DNA of 9,513 nt from Xanthobacteraceae bacterium (GCA_030044035.1 JASHWN010000182.1:1-9513); one strand, 5' to 3'. Shown: positions 1 through 6,407, numbered from the stretch's first letter. Numbers and translations: made by a program. Notes: generated from the sequence alone by a model not told the origin.

Positions 1-58
1 TGGCGAGCGTGGTCTTGCCCGCGCCCGGCAAGCCCATGATGAGGATTTTCCGATTCAC
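1..58 (-). CDS. P-loop kinase-like protein, N-terminal fragment (possibly adenylylsulfate kinase-like)
   Basis: Only the first 19 codons lie in the window; the gene runs off the left edge. The minus-strand translation from a GTG at 58 is VNRKILIMGLPGAGKTTLA. It has a beta-strand followed by a perfect Walker A motif (GLPGAGKT, residues 9-16), so the product binds a nucleoside triphosphate. A GTG start is favoured because a purine-rich AAGGGGGAAGG stretch lies directly upstream (60-69 on the plus strand reads as pyrimidines). A Walker A this close to the N-terminus, with the MGLPGAGKTTLA form, resembles small adenylylsulfate-kinase (CysC-like) and related sugar or nucleotide kinases. That subfamily assignment is an inference from 19 residues; other P-loop kinases remain possible. 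Confidence 0.7.
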   Translation of the reverse strand, partial: MNRKILIMGLPGAGKTTLA

Positions 59-162
59 CCTTCCCCCTTTCCCGCCCCCGCAAACCGGTCGCGCGAGCAA
101 TAGGCGACATCGCAGCGCGGCGCAACCCGCCCGTGCGAGCGCCGCGCCGGCGCCGCCATGCG

Positions 163-179
163 GTTGCCACTGCGGCAAC
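163..179. repeat. 6-bp inverted repeat in the gap after the kinase start
   Basis: GTTGCC (163-168) and GGCAAC (174-179) are perfect inverted arms around a 5-base loop. No T-run follows on either strand, so it is not an intrinsic terminator. It lies about 105 bp upstream of the kinase start. A role as an operator or leader hairpin is possible but unsupported. The rest of the 59-267 gap shows nothing I can name. Confidence 0.25.
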
Positions 180-267
180 GCGACGCCCGCGTGCGACATT
201 GCACCATCGCGCATTTCGCCACGAGGTGCGCATTGATGAAGCGGGGAGCGACCATGGAGAGACCGGA

Positions 268-393
268 ATGGTTACCGACGCGGCGCTTTGGCTCCTTCTC
301 GTGGCAGTGATGGGCTGGGTCGCATGTGGCTGTTACGCCACCCGGCCGCGCCCGATCCAGCAGCGCAGCGGCCCGATGGACCGGGCGGCCTGA
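268..393 (+). CDS. possible small membrane peptide, 41 aa
   Basis: A short plus-strand ORF begins at ATG 268 and stops at TGA 391-393. It encodes 41 residues: a hydrophobic stretch at about residues 5-20 (AALWLLLVAVMGWVACG), then a polar Arg/Gln-rich tail. A GGAGA sequence at 256-260 lies seven bases before the ATG, which is why this start is preferred over the in-frame ATG at 133. The predicted topology is one membrane segment with a short cytoplasmic or periplasmic tail. I recognise no family. It stands alone between a divergent kinase gene and a convergent transporter gene, and no plus-strand promoter or terminator is evident, so it could be a chance ORF. Confidence 0.3.
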   Translation: MVTDAALWLLLVAVMGWVACGCYATRPRPIQQRSGPMDRAA

Positions 394-449
394 GTTCCTG
401 AATCTCCGCTGATCGATCCCCGGGCTTGTCAGCCCAAAATTAGCCGATG

Positions 450-481
450 AAAAAAGCCCGGCTCTGATGGCGAACCGGGCT
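450..481 (-). terminator. intrinsic terminator downstream of the MFS transporter gene
   Basis: Read on the minus strand, AGCCCGGTTC (481-472) pairs with GAGCCGGGCT (464-455) through a 10-bp stem with one mismatch and a 7-base loop. The stem runs directly into CTTTTTTCAT, giving a six-T tract at 450-455. It lies about 48 bp after the transporter stop codon and fits a Rho-independent terminator for that gene. On the plus strand the run would be A's on the wrong side, so the direction is clear. Confidence 0.8.
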
Positions 482-528
482 GAAGGCGTTTCGTGAGGCG
501 CAGGTTACGACCCGTGTGCCTCATGCCG

Positions 529-1863
529 TTAATCTTCGCTGTAGGCGCTGTCCGAAATGTCTTTTCCGGTGTAGTCCGGCATCAGCGCGGCGGCGATCAG
601 ACTGATGACGGCGCATGCCGCGATGTAGATCGCCACCGCGTAGCCGCTCTTGTAACTTGCGAACAACGCGGTGGCGATGAGCGGCGCCGGGCCGCCGGCA
701 ATGATCGACGCCAACTGATAGCCCAGCGAGGCCCCGCTGTAGCGCAGTCGCGGCGTAAACGATTCCGCGATCAGCGCGGCCTGCGGTCCATATTGCAGGT
801 CATGCGGGATCAGCGACAACACGATGGCGATAAACACCAAGAGGGGCACCGCGGTATCGACCATCGCGAAGTAGACAAAGCCGAACAATCCCATGACCAC
901 AACGCCAATCAGGTACATGGTCTTACGACCGATCCGATCGGAAAAGTAGCCGGCGAGCGGAATGGTGAAGAACGATACGCAGGCCGCCACCATCACCGAG
1001 GTCAGGATCAAGTTGCGCGACATGTGCAAGGTGCCGACCGCGTAGGCGAAGATGAAGGCAGTGAAGATGTAGAACGGCGCCTGCTCCGACATGCGCAGCA
1101 GTGCCGACAGGATGATCTCCCTCGGCTGCTTTTTCACCACCTCGATGACGGGGGCCTTCTCGACCTTGTCCTTCTTCAGGATCTCTTGGAACACCGGCGT
1201 CTCGAGAATGCCGAGACGGATCCACAGGCCGACGCCGACCAGGATGATCGACAGCCCGAACGGAATTCGCCAGCCCCAACTGTTGAAGCTTTCGGTTCCC
1301 ATCGCGCTGAAAGCAAGGATCGCGAAATTCGACAGCAGCAATCCGCACGGGACGCCGAATTGCGGCCACGACGCCATCAGCCCGCGCTCGCCGTGCTTGC
1401 GCGACCATTCCATGGCCAAGAGCACCGAGCCGCCCCATTCGCCGCCGACGCCGATGCCTTGGATCGCCCGCAGCACGGTCAACAGAATCGCACCCCACAC
1501 GCCGATCGACGCATAGGTGGGGACGAAGGCGATGGCGAAGGTCGCAAGGCCCATGCACAGGAGCGTCGCGATCAGCGTCGCCTTGCGGCCGATGCGGTCG
1601 CCGTAATGGCCGAAGATCGCCGCTCCGATCGGCCGGCCGACGAAGCCGATAAAGTACGTGCTGAACGCCAGCAACGTGGCGGTCAGCGCGTCCTGGTTGG
1701 GGAAATAGAGCTTGCCGAAGACCAACCCGGCCGCCGTGCCGTAGAGGAAAAAATCGTACCACTCGATCGCGGTGCCGACCGTCGAAGCAATGACGGCTTT
1801 GCGCAATTGGGCGCTGTGTTCTGCCTCCGGCAGCGTGCCGTAGGTCGTCGATGCCATAGCCAT
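529..1863 (-). CDS. MFS transporter, metabolite:H+ symporter (MHS) family
   Basis: The product is a 444-residue inner-membrane secondary transporter with about 12 hydrophobic segments. Family marks include the MHS-type first helix (GTAIEWYDFFLYG, residues 30-42), the MFS loop-2/3 motif GDRIGRK (88-94) and its second-half repeat SDRIGRK (308-314), GGEWGGSVLLA (140-150), and GWRIPFG after helix 6 (197-203). The MHS family imports shikimate, citrate, alpha-ketoglutarate, dicarboxylates, betaines or aromatic acids with protons. ATG 1863 is preferred over ATG 1857 because GGAGG lies six bases upstream (1870-1874). The gene has its own terminator and a 219-bp upstream gap, so it is probably a separate transcription unit. 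Its substrate may relate to the catabolic operon farther right, but nothing in the sequence fixes it. Confidence 0.92.
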   Translation of the reverse strand: MAMASTTYGTLPEAEHSAQLRKAVIASTVGTAIEWYDFFLYGTAAGLVFGKLYFPNQDALTATLLAFSTYFIGFVGRPIGAAIFGHYGDRIGRKATLIATLLCMGLATFAIAFVPTYASIGVWGAILLTVLRAIQGIGVGGEWGGSVLLAMEWSRKHGERGLMASWPQFGVPCGLLLSNFAILAFSAMGTESFNSWGWRIPFGLSIILVGVGLWIRLGILETPVFQEILKKDKVEKAPVIEVVKKQPREIILSALLRMSEQAPFYIFTAFIFAYAVGTLHMSRNLILTSVMVAACVSFFTIPLAGYFSDRIGRKTMYLIGVVVMGLFGFVYFAMVDTAVPLLVFIAIVLSLIPHDLQYGPQAALIAESFTPRLRYSGASLGYQLASIIAGGPAPLIATALFASYKSGYAVAIYIAACAVISLIAAALMPDYTGKDISDSAYSED

Positions 1864-1958
1864 GGCCTTCCTCCCCCTTCGCGTTACTCAAACGTCGTTG
1901 GAGCGAGCCTGTCTCGGCCCTTCTCCGCAACCGACGATACGTCAGGAAGCGGCCGATG

Positions 1959-1983
1959 GCTATAGACTTAAATATTGGACTTT
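1959..1983 (-). promoter_or_regulatory. AT-rich patch, candidate promoter for the MFS transporter gene
   Basis: In an otherwise GC-rich gap, 1961-1983 (tatagacttaaatattggacttt on the plus strand, over 75 percent A/T) stands out about 100 bp upstream of the transporter ATG. On the minus strand it contains CTATAG and TATTTAAG, either of which could serve as a -10 element. The -35 candidate GCGGCA, 17 bases upstream, matches TTGACA at only three of six positions. This is a composition-based guess. Confidence 0.3.
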
Positions 1984-2003
1984 GCCGCACTGGGGTTGCG
2001 GCA
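1983..2003. repeat. 7-bp inverted repeat upstream of the candidate MFS promoter
   Basis: TGCCGCA (1983-1989) and TGCGGCA (1997-2003) are perfect inverted arms around a 7-base loop. They abut the AT-rich patch proposed as the transporter promoter. Position and symmetry would suit an operator. No T-run follows on either strand, so a terminator is unlikely. Confidence 0.3.
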
Positions 2004-2025
2004 CGAGGGCGATGAACTGGCGTCA

Positions 2026-2046
2026 GAAAGTTCCGCCCTGCGGAAC
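2026..2046 (-). terminator. terminator-like hairpin downstream of msrA
   Basis: On the minus strand GTTCCGC (2046-2040), loop AGG, GCGGAAC (2036-2030) forms a perfect 7-bp, GC-rich stem. TTTCTG follows, so only three consecutive T's are present. It lies about 37 bp past the msrA stop. The stem is strong but the U-tract is weak, so termination is probable rather than certain. Confidence 0.5.
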
Positions 2047-2056
2047 CCAAGCCGCG

Positions 2057-2080
2057 CGAAAACCCGCCCTCGAAAACCCG
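2057..2080. repeat. 10-bp direct repeat, CGAAAACCCG twice with a 14-bp period
   Basis: CGAAAACCCG occurs at 2057-2066 and again at 2071-2080, separated by CCCT. It lies between the msrA stop codon and the terminator-like hairpin. No function is evident. It may be a protein-binding pair or the remnant of a short tandem duplication. Confidence 0.45.
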
Positions 2081-2082
2081 GC

Positions 2083-2832
2083 CTATTGGGTGGGCTTGCT
2101 CGCTGCCAACACCGTAACGGGCGCGGCACGATAATAGTCCGAGAACAGGCGCTTGAGATTTTCGACCTTGGGCAGGTCGTTGAAGACGATGTACGGGTAG
2201 TCCGGGTGCAGCACCAGGAAATCCTGGTGATAATTTTCCGCCGGATAGAAGCCTGTGAATGCCTCAAGCTTGGTCACGATCGCCGCGGGAAAAACGCGCG
2301 CCTTGTCGAGCTGCGCAATGTAGGCCTCGGCGATCCGCTTTTGCTCGTCGTTGGCGTAGAAAATCGCCGACCGATAGGACGGGCCGCTGTCGGGACCCTG
2401 ATAGTTCAACTCAGTCGGATTGTGCGCGACCGAAAGGTAAATCTGCAAAATCTTGCCATAGGAAATCTGCTTCGGGTCGTAGGTAATCTGTACCGACTCG
2501 GCGTGGCCGGTCCGCTCGGTGCCGACCATCTCGTAGTGTGCGGTCTCTTTAGCACCGCCGGAATACCCTGAGACCGCCTGAACGACGCCTTTGGTGTGCT
2601 CAAAGACCCCTTGGACACCCCAGAAGCAGCCGCCGGCCAGCACAATTTTCTGCAATCCGCCGGCGGCGGGCGGCGTCGCATCGAGTGCGGGAGGCGGAAT
2701 CACCACGGCTGGCTCCGCCGCCTTGGCCGACAGTGTGGCGCCAAGCGCAAGGATCGCAGCGAACGCGGTTCCATAAAGCATGCCGCGCATCGAGAACCGC
2801 CGACCACCTGGTGCAAACAGTCCGCCCGCCAT
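2083..2832 (-). CDS. msrA: peptide-methionine (S)-S-oxide reductase MsrA, exported
   Basis: MsrA reduces the S-epimer of methionine sulfoxide in proteins. The 249-residue product carries the catalytic GCFWG motif (Cys69), GYSGG, the HNPTELN..GPDSGPSYRS core, and the C-terminal ENYHQDF signature. ATG 2832 is chosen because GGAGG lies five bases upstream (2838-2842); an in-frame ORF extends to 2922 but lacks a comparable site. From this start the N-terminus is a Sec-type signal: Arg residues near 11-12, a hydrophobic core (MLYGTAFAAILALGATL, about 18-34), and an AKA-A cleavage site near 38, then a Pro/Ala-rich linker. The enzyme should therefore be periplasmic or membrane-tethered. Cys69 is the only cysteine in the chain, so the usual resolving cysteines are absent. 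A 169-bp gap separates it from the upstream hydrolase, so it is probably transcribed separately. Confidence 0.95.
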   Translation of the reverse strand: MAGGLFAPGGRRFSMRGMLYGTAFAAILALGATLSAKAAEPAVVIPPPALDATPPAAGGLQKIVLAGGCFWGVQGVFEHTKGVVQAVSGYSGGAKETAHYEMVGTERTGHAESVQITYDPKQISYGKILQIYLSVAHNPTELNYQGPDSGPSYRSAIFYANDEQKRIAEAYIAQLDKARVFPAAIVTKLEAFTGFYPAENYHQDFLVLHPDYPYIVFNDLPKVENLKRLFSDYYRAAPVTVLAASKPTQ

Positions 2833-2970
2833 CTCCGCCTCCGTCCTCCCGCGTCTGGGACCGTGCTCCCAAAATGGCCCAACGTGCCGGACTTTTAGAA
2901 CATTCATCGCCGGCGCAGCCAATCACATTTCCAGCCAGCGCGGCTCGCGCTCCGCTCACGGCGGCGTGTA

Positions 2971-2996
2971 GCCGACCGCACCGCTCATGCGGCGGC
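2971..2996. repeat. hairpin after the hydrolase gene, no T-run
   Basis: GCCG-A-CCGCA (2971-2980) pairs with TGCGGCGGC (2988-2996) across a 7-base loop, giving a 9-bp stem with one bulged A. It starts just beyond the stop codon of the last operon gene. No T-tract follows on the minus strand, so it is not a standard intrinsic terminator. It could stabilise the mRNA end or act with Rho. Nothing else is seen in the 2833-3001 gap. Confidence 0.3.
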
Positions 2997-3001
2997 GCGG
3001 C

Positions 3002-3805
3002 TCAGCCGGCGATAAAATCGAGCGCGGCTTTGGCCACGGCCTCTGATTGTTCCAGATGTGGCAGGTGGCCGGCCTTGGCGATCAACTTGACCCGCGCGCC
3101 GTTGACGCGCTTGGCGAATTCCTCCGCATAGGCGGGCGCAATGATGCGGTCGCTGTCGCCCCAGACCAGCAAGGTCGGCGCCGCGATGCGATGAATGCGG
3201 TTCTTGAGCCCGCGGTCGGGTACCGGCCAGACGAACTTGCCGGTGCAGGCCTGTGCCCAGACGGATGACGCCAGCACGGCGGCGCGCTCTTTGGCGTCGG
3301 TCGGCGTGGCAAAGAAGGCTTGCGCTGCGGCGCCTTGCGGGTCGGCAAACAGCGATGGTCGGCGTTCGTCGTCGCGCAATATCATCCAGTTCTTGACTGG
3401 AATGTCGTCACGCCAAAGCCCGACCGGGTCGATCAACGCCAGCTTGCGCACGGACCCCGGCGTCGCGGCGGCCAATTCGGCGGCAACGAGCCCGCCGAAC
3501 GAATGCCCCACGAGCGCGAACGGCGCGGCAAGCTCAAGGCGATCCAACAGTTCGCCGTAGTAAACCAGCAGATCGAGCCAGCCCGAGAGCGCATGGACGG
3601 CGTTTTCATCGCCGGGGGTCGTGCCCGGATGCCGCGGCGCGTAAACCGTGCACGCTTCGGCCAGGCGCGCGATAAAGGCGCGATCCGGCGGCAGCCCCCA
3701 TGGCCCGTGCAGATAGACGAGCGGCGGCCCATCGCCGGAAATCTCGACTTCGGTCTCGATCCGGTCCTGCCACAACCGGATTCTGCGGGAGCGCGGCGCC
3801 GCCAT
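3002..3805 (-). CDS. alpha/beta-fold hydrolase, last gene of the catabolic operon
   Basis: The 267-residue product is a cytoplasmic alpha/beta hydrolase of MhpC/BphD-like size with no signal peptide. It shows the oxyanion-strand HG (residues 33-34), the nucleophile elbow GHSFGG (Ser102), the acid in VWGDSDRI (Asp219) and the catalytic His in AGHLPHLEQ (His247). This complete triad supports activity. ATG 3805 is chosen over the in-frame TTG 3811 and GTG 3808 because GGAG sits eight bases before it. The gene begins 18 bp after the LLM monooxygenase stop. Next to an extradiol-type dioxygenase and a monooxygenase, a C-C hydrolase acting on a ring-cleavage product is a reasonable inference. Esterase or lactonase activity is equally compatible with the sequence. 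Confidence 0.9.
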   Translation of the reverse strand: MAAPRSRRIRLWQDRIETEVEISGDGPPLVYLHGPWGLPPDRAFIARLAEACTVYAPRHPGTTPGDENAVHALSGWLDLLVYYGELLDRLELAAPFALVGHSFGGLVAAELAAATPGSVRKLALIDPVGLWRDDIPVKNWMILRDDERRPSLFADPQGAAAQAFFATPTDAKERAAVLASSVWAQACTGKFVWPVPDRGLKNRIHRIAAPTLLVWGDSDRIIAPAYAEEFAKRVNGARVKLIAKAGHLPHLEQSEAVAKAALDFIAG

Positions 3806-3823
3806 CACCAAAACTCCGCCGGC

Positions 3824-5059
3824 TCAGGAGGCCGCCGCCATGGCGGCCGCAGGGCGTGCTGCGCGCAGCCGTTCGGGCCACCAGCGATCTTCGTATTCGT
3901 CCCACACCGGCTCCAGATGCGGCAGCACCTCGCGGGCGAACAGGTCGACGTTGCGCTTGCACAGTTGCGTCGGCATCGAGCCGAACTGCAGCAGCGCCAA
4001 CAGGTGGCCGACGCGCAGCCGCTTCATCCATTCCTTCAGCTGCTCGCGCACGGTCTTCGGGCTGCCCACGATGACGAAGCCATTGTCGTAAAAATCCCGC
4101 GCCCGCATATCGCGCAGATTGAAACCGCCGCGCGGATTGTAGGTCAGCGCCTGCACCAGCGCATCGTATTCAAGGCAGCCGGGGATTTGCTGATAGTACG
4201 ACGGCGTGTGGAGGAGCTTGCGGAAGAAATACTCGGCGTGCGGCGCGTAGAGTTCTTCTGCTTCCGCGTCGCTATCGGCGACACCGATCAGTTGCAGGAA
4301 GCTGTAGCGGTGCGGATTGTCGTCGCGGCCCTTCTTCGCCACCAGCTCCCAAAAGCGGTCAGCCGTATAGGTGGCGTTCTTGGCGCCGTGGTAGCTCAAA
4401 TGGCAGAAGCAATGGTCGTTGCTCACGACGTATTCCGCCGTCGATGAAATGCCGGAGCCCGGAATCCAGATCGGCGGATGCGGCTGCTGGATCGGCCGCG
4501 GCCACAGGTTGACCATGCCGAGCTGATAGTGCTTGCCGTTCCAGGCGAAGATTTCTTTCGCCGACCATGCCTTTTTGACCAAAGCCAGCGCTTCGCGATA
4601 GCGCTCGCGCTGCTCCACCGGCACCACGCCGTTGGAGATGGTGGCGTCGGTCGGCAGCCCGGTGGGGAAGCCGGCGATCAGGCGGCCGCCGCTGATGCAA
4701 TCGAGGATCGCGTATTCCTCGGCGATCCGCGTCGGCGGCGTGGTCGAGGGCAAGGTCGAGCCGAGCTGGATGATGGCGATGTTCGCCCCGTTGGTGCCGC
4801 GCGCCAGCACCGAACCGAGCAGGCTCGGATTGGCCATGAAGCCGTAGACGTTTTGGTGATGCTGGTTGGTGCAAAGGCCGTGAAAGCCGGCCTTCGCGGC
4901 GTACAGCAATTCGTCGAGGGTGGCGTTGTAGTACTGGCCGACCTTGTCGGGATCGGCGATTTCGAACCACGGCGGATCGATGTAGGCCGACCTATAGCGA
5001 TCCTCGAAATCGGCCGGCAGATCGCGATACGGCATCAGGTGGAACATGCAGACTTTCAC
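3824..5059 (-). CDS. LLM-class (luciferase-like) flavin-dependent monooxygenase
   Basis: This is a 411-residue member of the bacterial luciferase-like TIM-barrel family, which uses reduced flavin (FMNH2, or F420 in some lineages) and O2 to oxidise small organic substrates. Recognisable elements are the family's HH pair in TNQHHQN (residues 64-70), the DCISGGRLIAGFPTG strand-loop (120-134), QRERYREAL (150-158), NGKHYQL...WPRPIQQPHPPIWIPG (174-201), and VGSP.TVREQLKEW near the C-terminus. Relatives usually read NEHH where this protein has NQHH (Gln66). GTG 5059 is chosen because GGGAGG lies six bases upstream (5066-5071); a longer ORF to 5176 has no such site. No flavin reductase is in the window, so reduced flavin must come from elsewhere. 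It follows the dioxygenase gene closely in the operon. Confidence 0.92.
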   Translation of the reverse strand: MKVCMFHLMPYRDLPADFEDRYRSAYIDPPWFEIADPDKVGQYYNATLDELLYAAKAGFHGLCTNQHHQNVYGFMANPSLLGSVLARGTNGANIAIIQLGSTLPSTTPPTRIAEEYAILDCISGGRLIAGFPTGLPTDATISNGVVPVEQRERYREALALVKKAWSAKEIFAWNGKHYQLGMVNLWPRPIQQPHPPIWIPGSGISSTAEYVVSNDHCFCHLSYHGAKNATYTADRFWELVAKKGRDDNPHRYSFLQLIGVADSDAEAEELYAPHAEYFFRKLLHTPSYYQQIPGCLEYDALVQALTYNPRGGFNLRDMRARDFYDNGFVIVGSPKTVREQLKEWMKRLRVGHLLALLQFGSMPTQLCKRNVDLFAREVLPHLEPVWDEYEDRWWPERLRAARPAAAMAAAS

Positions 5060-6011
5060 GATTGTCCTCCCGTGCCCTTCGCCGTCGCGGCGCAGCTCTA
5101 CTCGATGGTCTGATAACCGCGAATGATGCGCTCCGAGCCGTAGCCCCAGTAATTGCGCAACGTCTCCGGGCCCCACACTTTCGGCCGCACACTTTCGGCC
5201 GCTGCGGCCGGTCTTGATGCCAGGGCCGCGGATCGAAATAGCCGAGCGCCTCGTCCTTCATCTGGTCCATCTCGCAGAAGAACTCGACGCGCACCTTGTC
5301 GGCGTTGCGGTGATAGATCGCGATGTTGTGGCCGATAATATGCCGGCCCGGCCCCCACACCAGATGAATGTCGTGCCTGGCGAGCGTCTCGGCGGCGCGC
5401 TGGATTTCCGCCCAGTCCTTGACCTCGAAGGCGATATGATGGAGCTGCGGCTCGGCGTCGTAGACAAAGTTGACGGTGTGATGATCGGTATTGCAGCGCA
5501 GGAACGCAAATGAATTGTCGCGCCAGTCGGAGACGCGAAAGCCGAGCACGTCGCAGTAAAAGTTCACGGTCTTCTGCACGTCGTCGACCCGGTAAGCGAC
5601 GTGGCCGAGTTTGAGCGGCATGATGCCTTCGCTGCGGCCGTCATCCTTGGCGAAGGCGTAATCGGCAAAAATTTCGACCAGCGTGCCTTTGGGATCGATG
5701 AACACGACTGCCTCGGCGACGCCGGGCGAGATGCCGCTGCGCCGCTCGGTCTTCACGCCGTGTTTGGCGAGCGCCGCGGCGACCTCGTTAAGGTCGCTGT
5801 CAGGATCGACCTGAAAGGCGATCCGGGAGAGCGCATTGCCCTTGCCGGGTTCGAGCGCGATGGCTTCGAGACCGACCTTGCACGCCAAAAAGGCCCGATC
5901 CTTGCTGCGCTCGACCAGCGTCAGCCCGACCACCTCGGTGTAGTAGGCCACTTGCCGGTCGATATCCGGCGTGGTCAGCGTGGCATGGCCCAGTCGTCTG
6001 ACGTTGATCAC
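4992..6011 (-). CDS. VOC-family extradiol dioxygenase-like protein, C-terminus frameshifted
   Basis: The two-domain vicinal-oxygen-chelate protein resembles extradiol ring-cleavage dioxygenases (BphC/catechol 2,3-dioxygenase type), which use Fe(II) or Mn(II) to cleave catechols. Domain 1 covers about residues 5-118. Domain 2 (134-250) holds the likely metal ligands His137 (LGHVAYRV), His192 (LHHIAFEV) and Glu243 (RVEFFCE), plus candidate catalytic His177/178, His224 (PGRH) and Tyr233. The start is GTG 6011, overlapping the cytochrome stop in GTGA, with GGAG upstream. A 14-bp tandem duplication at 5174-5201 shifts the frame after Val274. The ORF as written has 339 residues, the last 65 Arg-rich and unlike the family. 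Removing one copy gives 299 residues ending at the TAG at 5098. The catalytic core precedes the lesion, so activity may survive. Confidence 0.88.
   Translation of the reverse strand: MINVRRLGHATLTTPDIDRQVAYYTEVVGLTLVERSKDRAFLACKVGLEAIALEPGKGNALSRIAFQVDPDSDLNEVAAALAKHGVKTERRSGISPGVAEAVVFIDPKGTLVEIFADYAFAKDDGRSEGIMPLKLGHVAYRVDDVQKTVNFYCDVLGFRVSDWRDNSFAFLRCNTDHHTVNFVYDAEPQLHHIAFEVKDWAEIQRAAETLARHDIHLVWGPGRHIIGHNIAIYHRNADKVRVEFFCEMDQMKDEALGYFDPRPWHQDRPQRPKVCGRKCGARRRCAITGATARSASFAVIRPSSRAAPRRRRAREDNRESLHVPPDAVSRSAGRFRGSL
5066..5071 (-). promoter_or_regulatory. ribosome binding site deciding the GTG start of the LLM gene
   Basis: On the minus strand GGGAGG is followed by ACAATC and the GTG at 5059. 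This strong site supports the 411-residue protein over the longer ORF. It now lies inside the frameshifted tail of the upstream dioxygenase ORF, so ribosomes translating that tail would pass over it. Confidence 0.8.
5098..5187 (-). other. displaced native C-terminus and original stop of the VOC dioxygenase
   Basis: In the frame that would be used without the 14-bp duplication, the minus strand reads WGPETLRNYWGYGSERII and then RGYQTIE, ending at TAG 5098-5100. It continues smoothly from ...RPKV in the upstream frame. Its composition (aromatic, mixed polar) looks like real protein, whereas the frame now used is Arg/Ala-rich. The restored stop would leave 38 bp before the LLM GTG. Confidence 0.8.
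5174..5201. repeat. perfect 14-bp tandem duplication causing a frameshift
   Basis: CACACTTTCGGCCG at 5174-5187 is repeated without change at 5188-5201. Fourteen is not a multiple of three, so the extra copy changes the reading frame of the dioxygenase gene. Complete identity of the copies points to a recent event, such as replication slippage, or to an assembly or sequencing error. Confidence 0.95.
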
Positions 6012-6394
6012 CTCGATTCTCCAGCCGCGGATGACTGCTTGAGCAGTGGAATCTCGCTCGCCGGCTTCGGCTTCGGCAGCGATTCCAGATAGGCGTAAAT
6101 ATCCGCCAGATCGGAATCGGACAGAATCTCGGCGTGATACGGCGGCATCGCGCCCGACGGATCGCGCACATAAGCCTTGAAGGCTTCGAGCGGCAGCTTG
6201 GTGTCGTAGAGCACGCGGCCGGCGCTAGTTTCGGTGGAGCCTTGCCCCTCGAAACCGTGGCATTGCCAGCAGCCATGTTTGACGAAAGCGGCTTTGCCAT
6301 TATCTGCCGATGGCACTGCCAGCGCTGCGCCGGGGATGAGGGCGGCGCCAGCGGCGAACGCGCTGAGCACCAAATACGCACGAACATTTGCCAT
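6008..6394 (-). CDS. exported monoheme c-type cytochrome
   Basis: The 128-residue precursor has a Sec signal peptide (hydrophobic at about 6-24, cleavage near ALA-V at 26-27). A single CWQCH heme-attachment motif follows (Cys42, Cys45, His46). The likely axial Met83 lies in GAMPPYH, followed by an amphipathic helix (LSDSDLADIYAYLESLP) typical of class I cytochrome c. It should act as a small periplasmic electron carrier. ATG 6394 is chosen because GGAGA (6403-6407) lies eight bases upstream, immediately after the stop of the ThDP-enzyme gene; the longer ORF to 6487 lies inside that gene. It starts 13 bp after the ThDP enzyme and overlaps the dioxygenase start by four bases. Translation is therefore probably coupled on both sides. 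Its position suggests it accepts electrons from the preceding exported enzyme. Confidence 0.93.
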   Translation of the reverse strand: MANVRAYLVLSAFAAGAALIPGAALAVPSADNGKAAFVKHGCWQCHGFEGQGSTETSAGRVLYDTKLPLEAFKAYVRDPSGAMPPYHAEILSDSDLADIYAYLESLPKPKPASEIPLLKQSSAAGESR

Positions 6395-6402
6395 TGAGCC
6401 TG

Positions 6403-6407
6403 TCTCC
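6403..6407 (-). promoter_or_regulatory. ribosome binding site for the cytochrome c gene, adjoining the upstream stop
   Basis: The minus strand reads CGC TGA GGAGA CAGGCTCA ATG. The Shine-Dalgarno sequence begins directly after the TGA of the ThDP-enzyme gene and is eight bases from the cytochrome ATG. This arrangement sets the cytochrome start and suggests translational coupling of the two genes. Confidence 0.7.

Noticed and set aside
422..435. GGGCT-TGTC-AGCCC hairpin near the transporter terminator
   Set aside because: It has a 5-bp stem and no T-run on the 3' side in either direction. The neighbouring hairpin at 455-481 is the convincing terminator.
493..1965. 490-residue plus-strand ORF antisense to the transporter
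   Set aside because: It is very rich in Arg, Asp, Gln and His with no recognisable domain, and it lies exactly opposite a clear MHS transporter. It is an open antisense frame caused by GC-rich codon use.
2833..2922. upstream extension of msrA to ATG 2922
   Set aside because: It would put 30 polar residues before the signal peptide, and the strong GGAGG site is positioned for ATG 2832.
3320..4447. 375-residue plus-strand ORF spanning the hydrolase and LLM genes
   Set aside because: It crosses the boundary of two well-supported minus-strand genes and shows no family features.
4992..6011. the frameshifted dioxygenase as a programmed frameshift
   Set aside because: The shift is explained fully by an extra 14-bp copy. 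There is no slippery heptamer with a downstream structure that would favour recoding.
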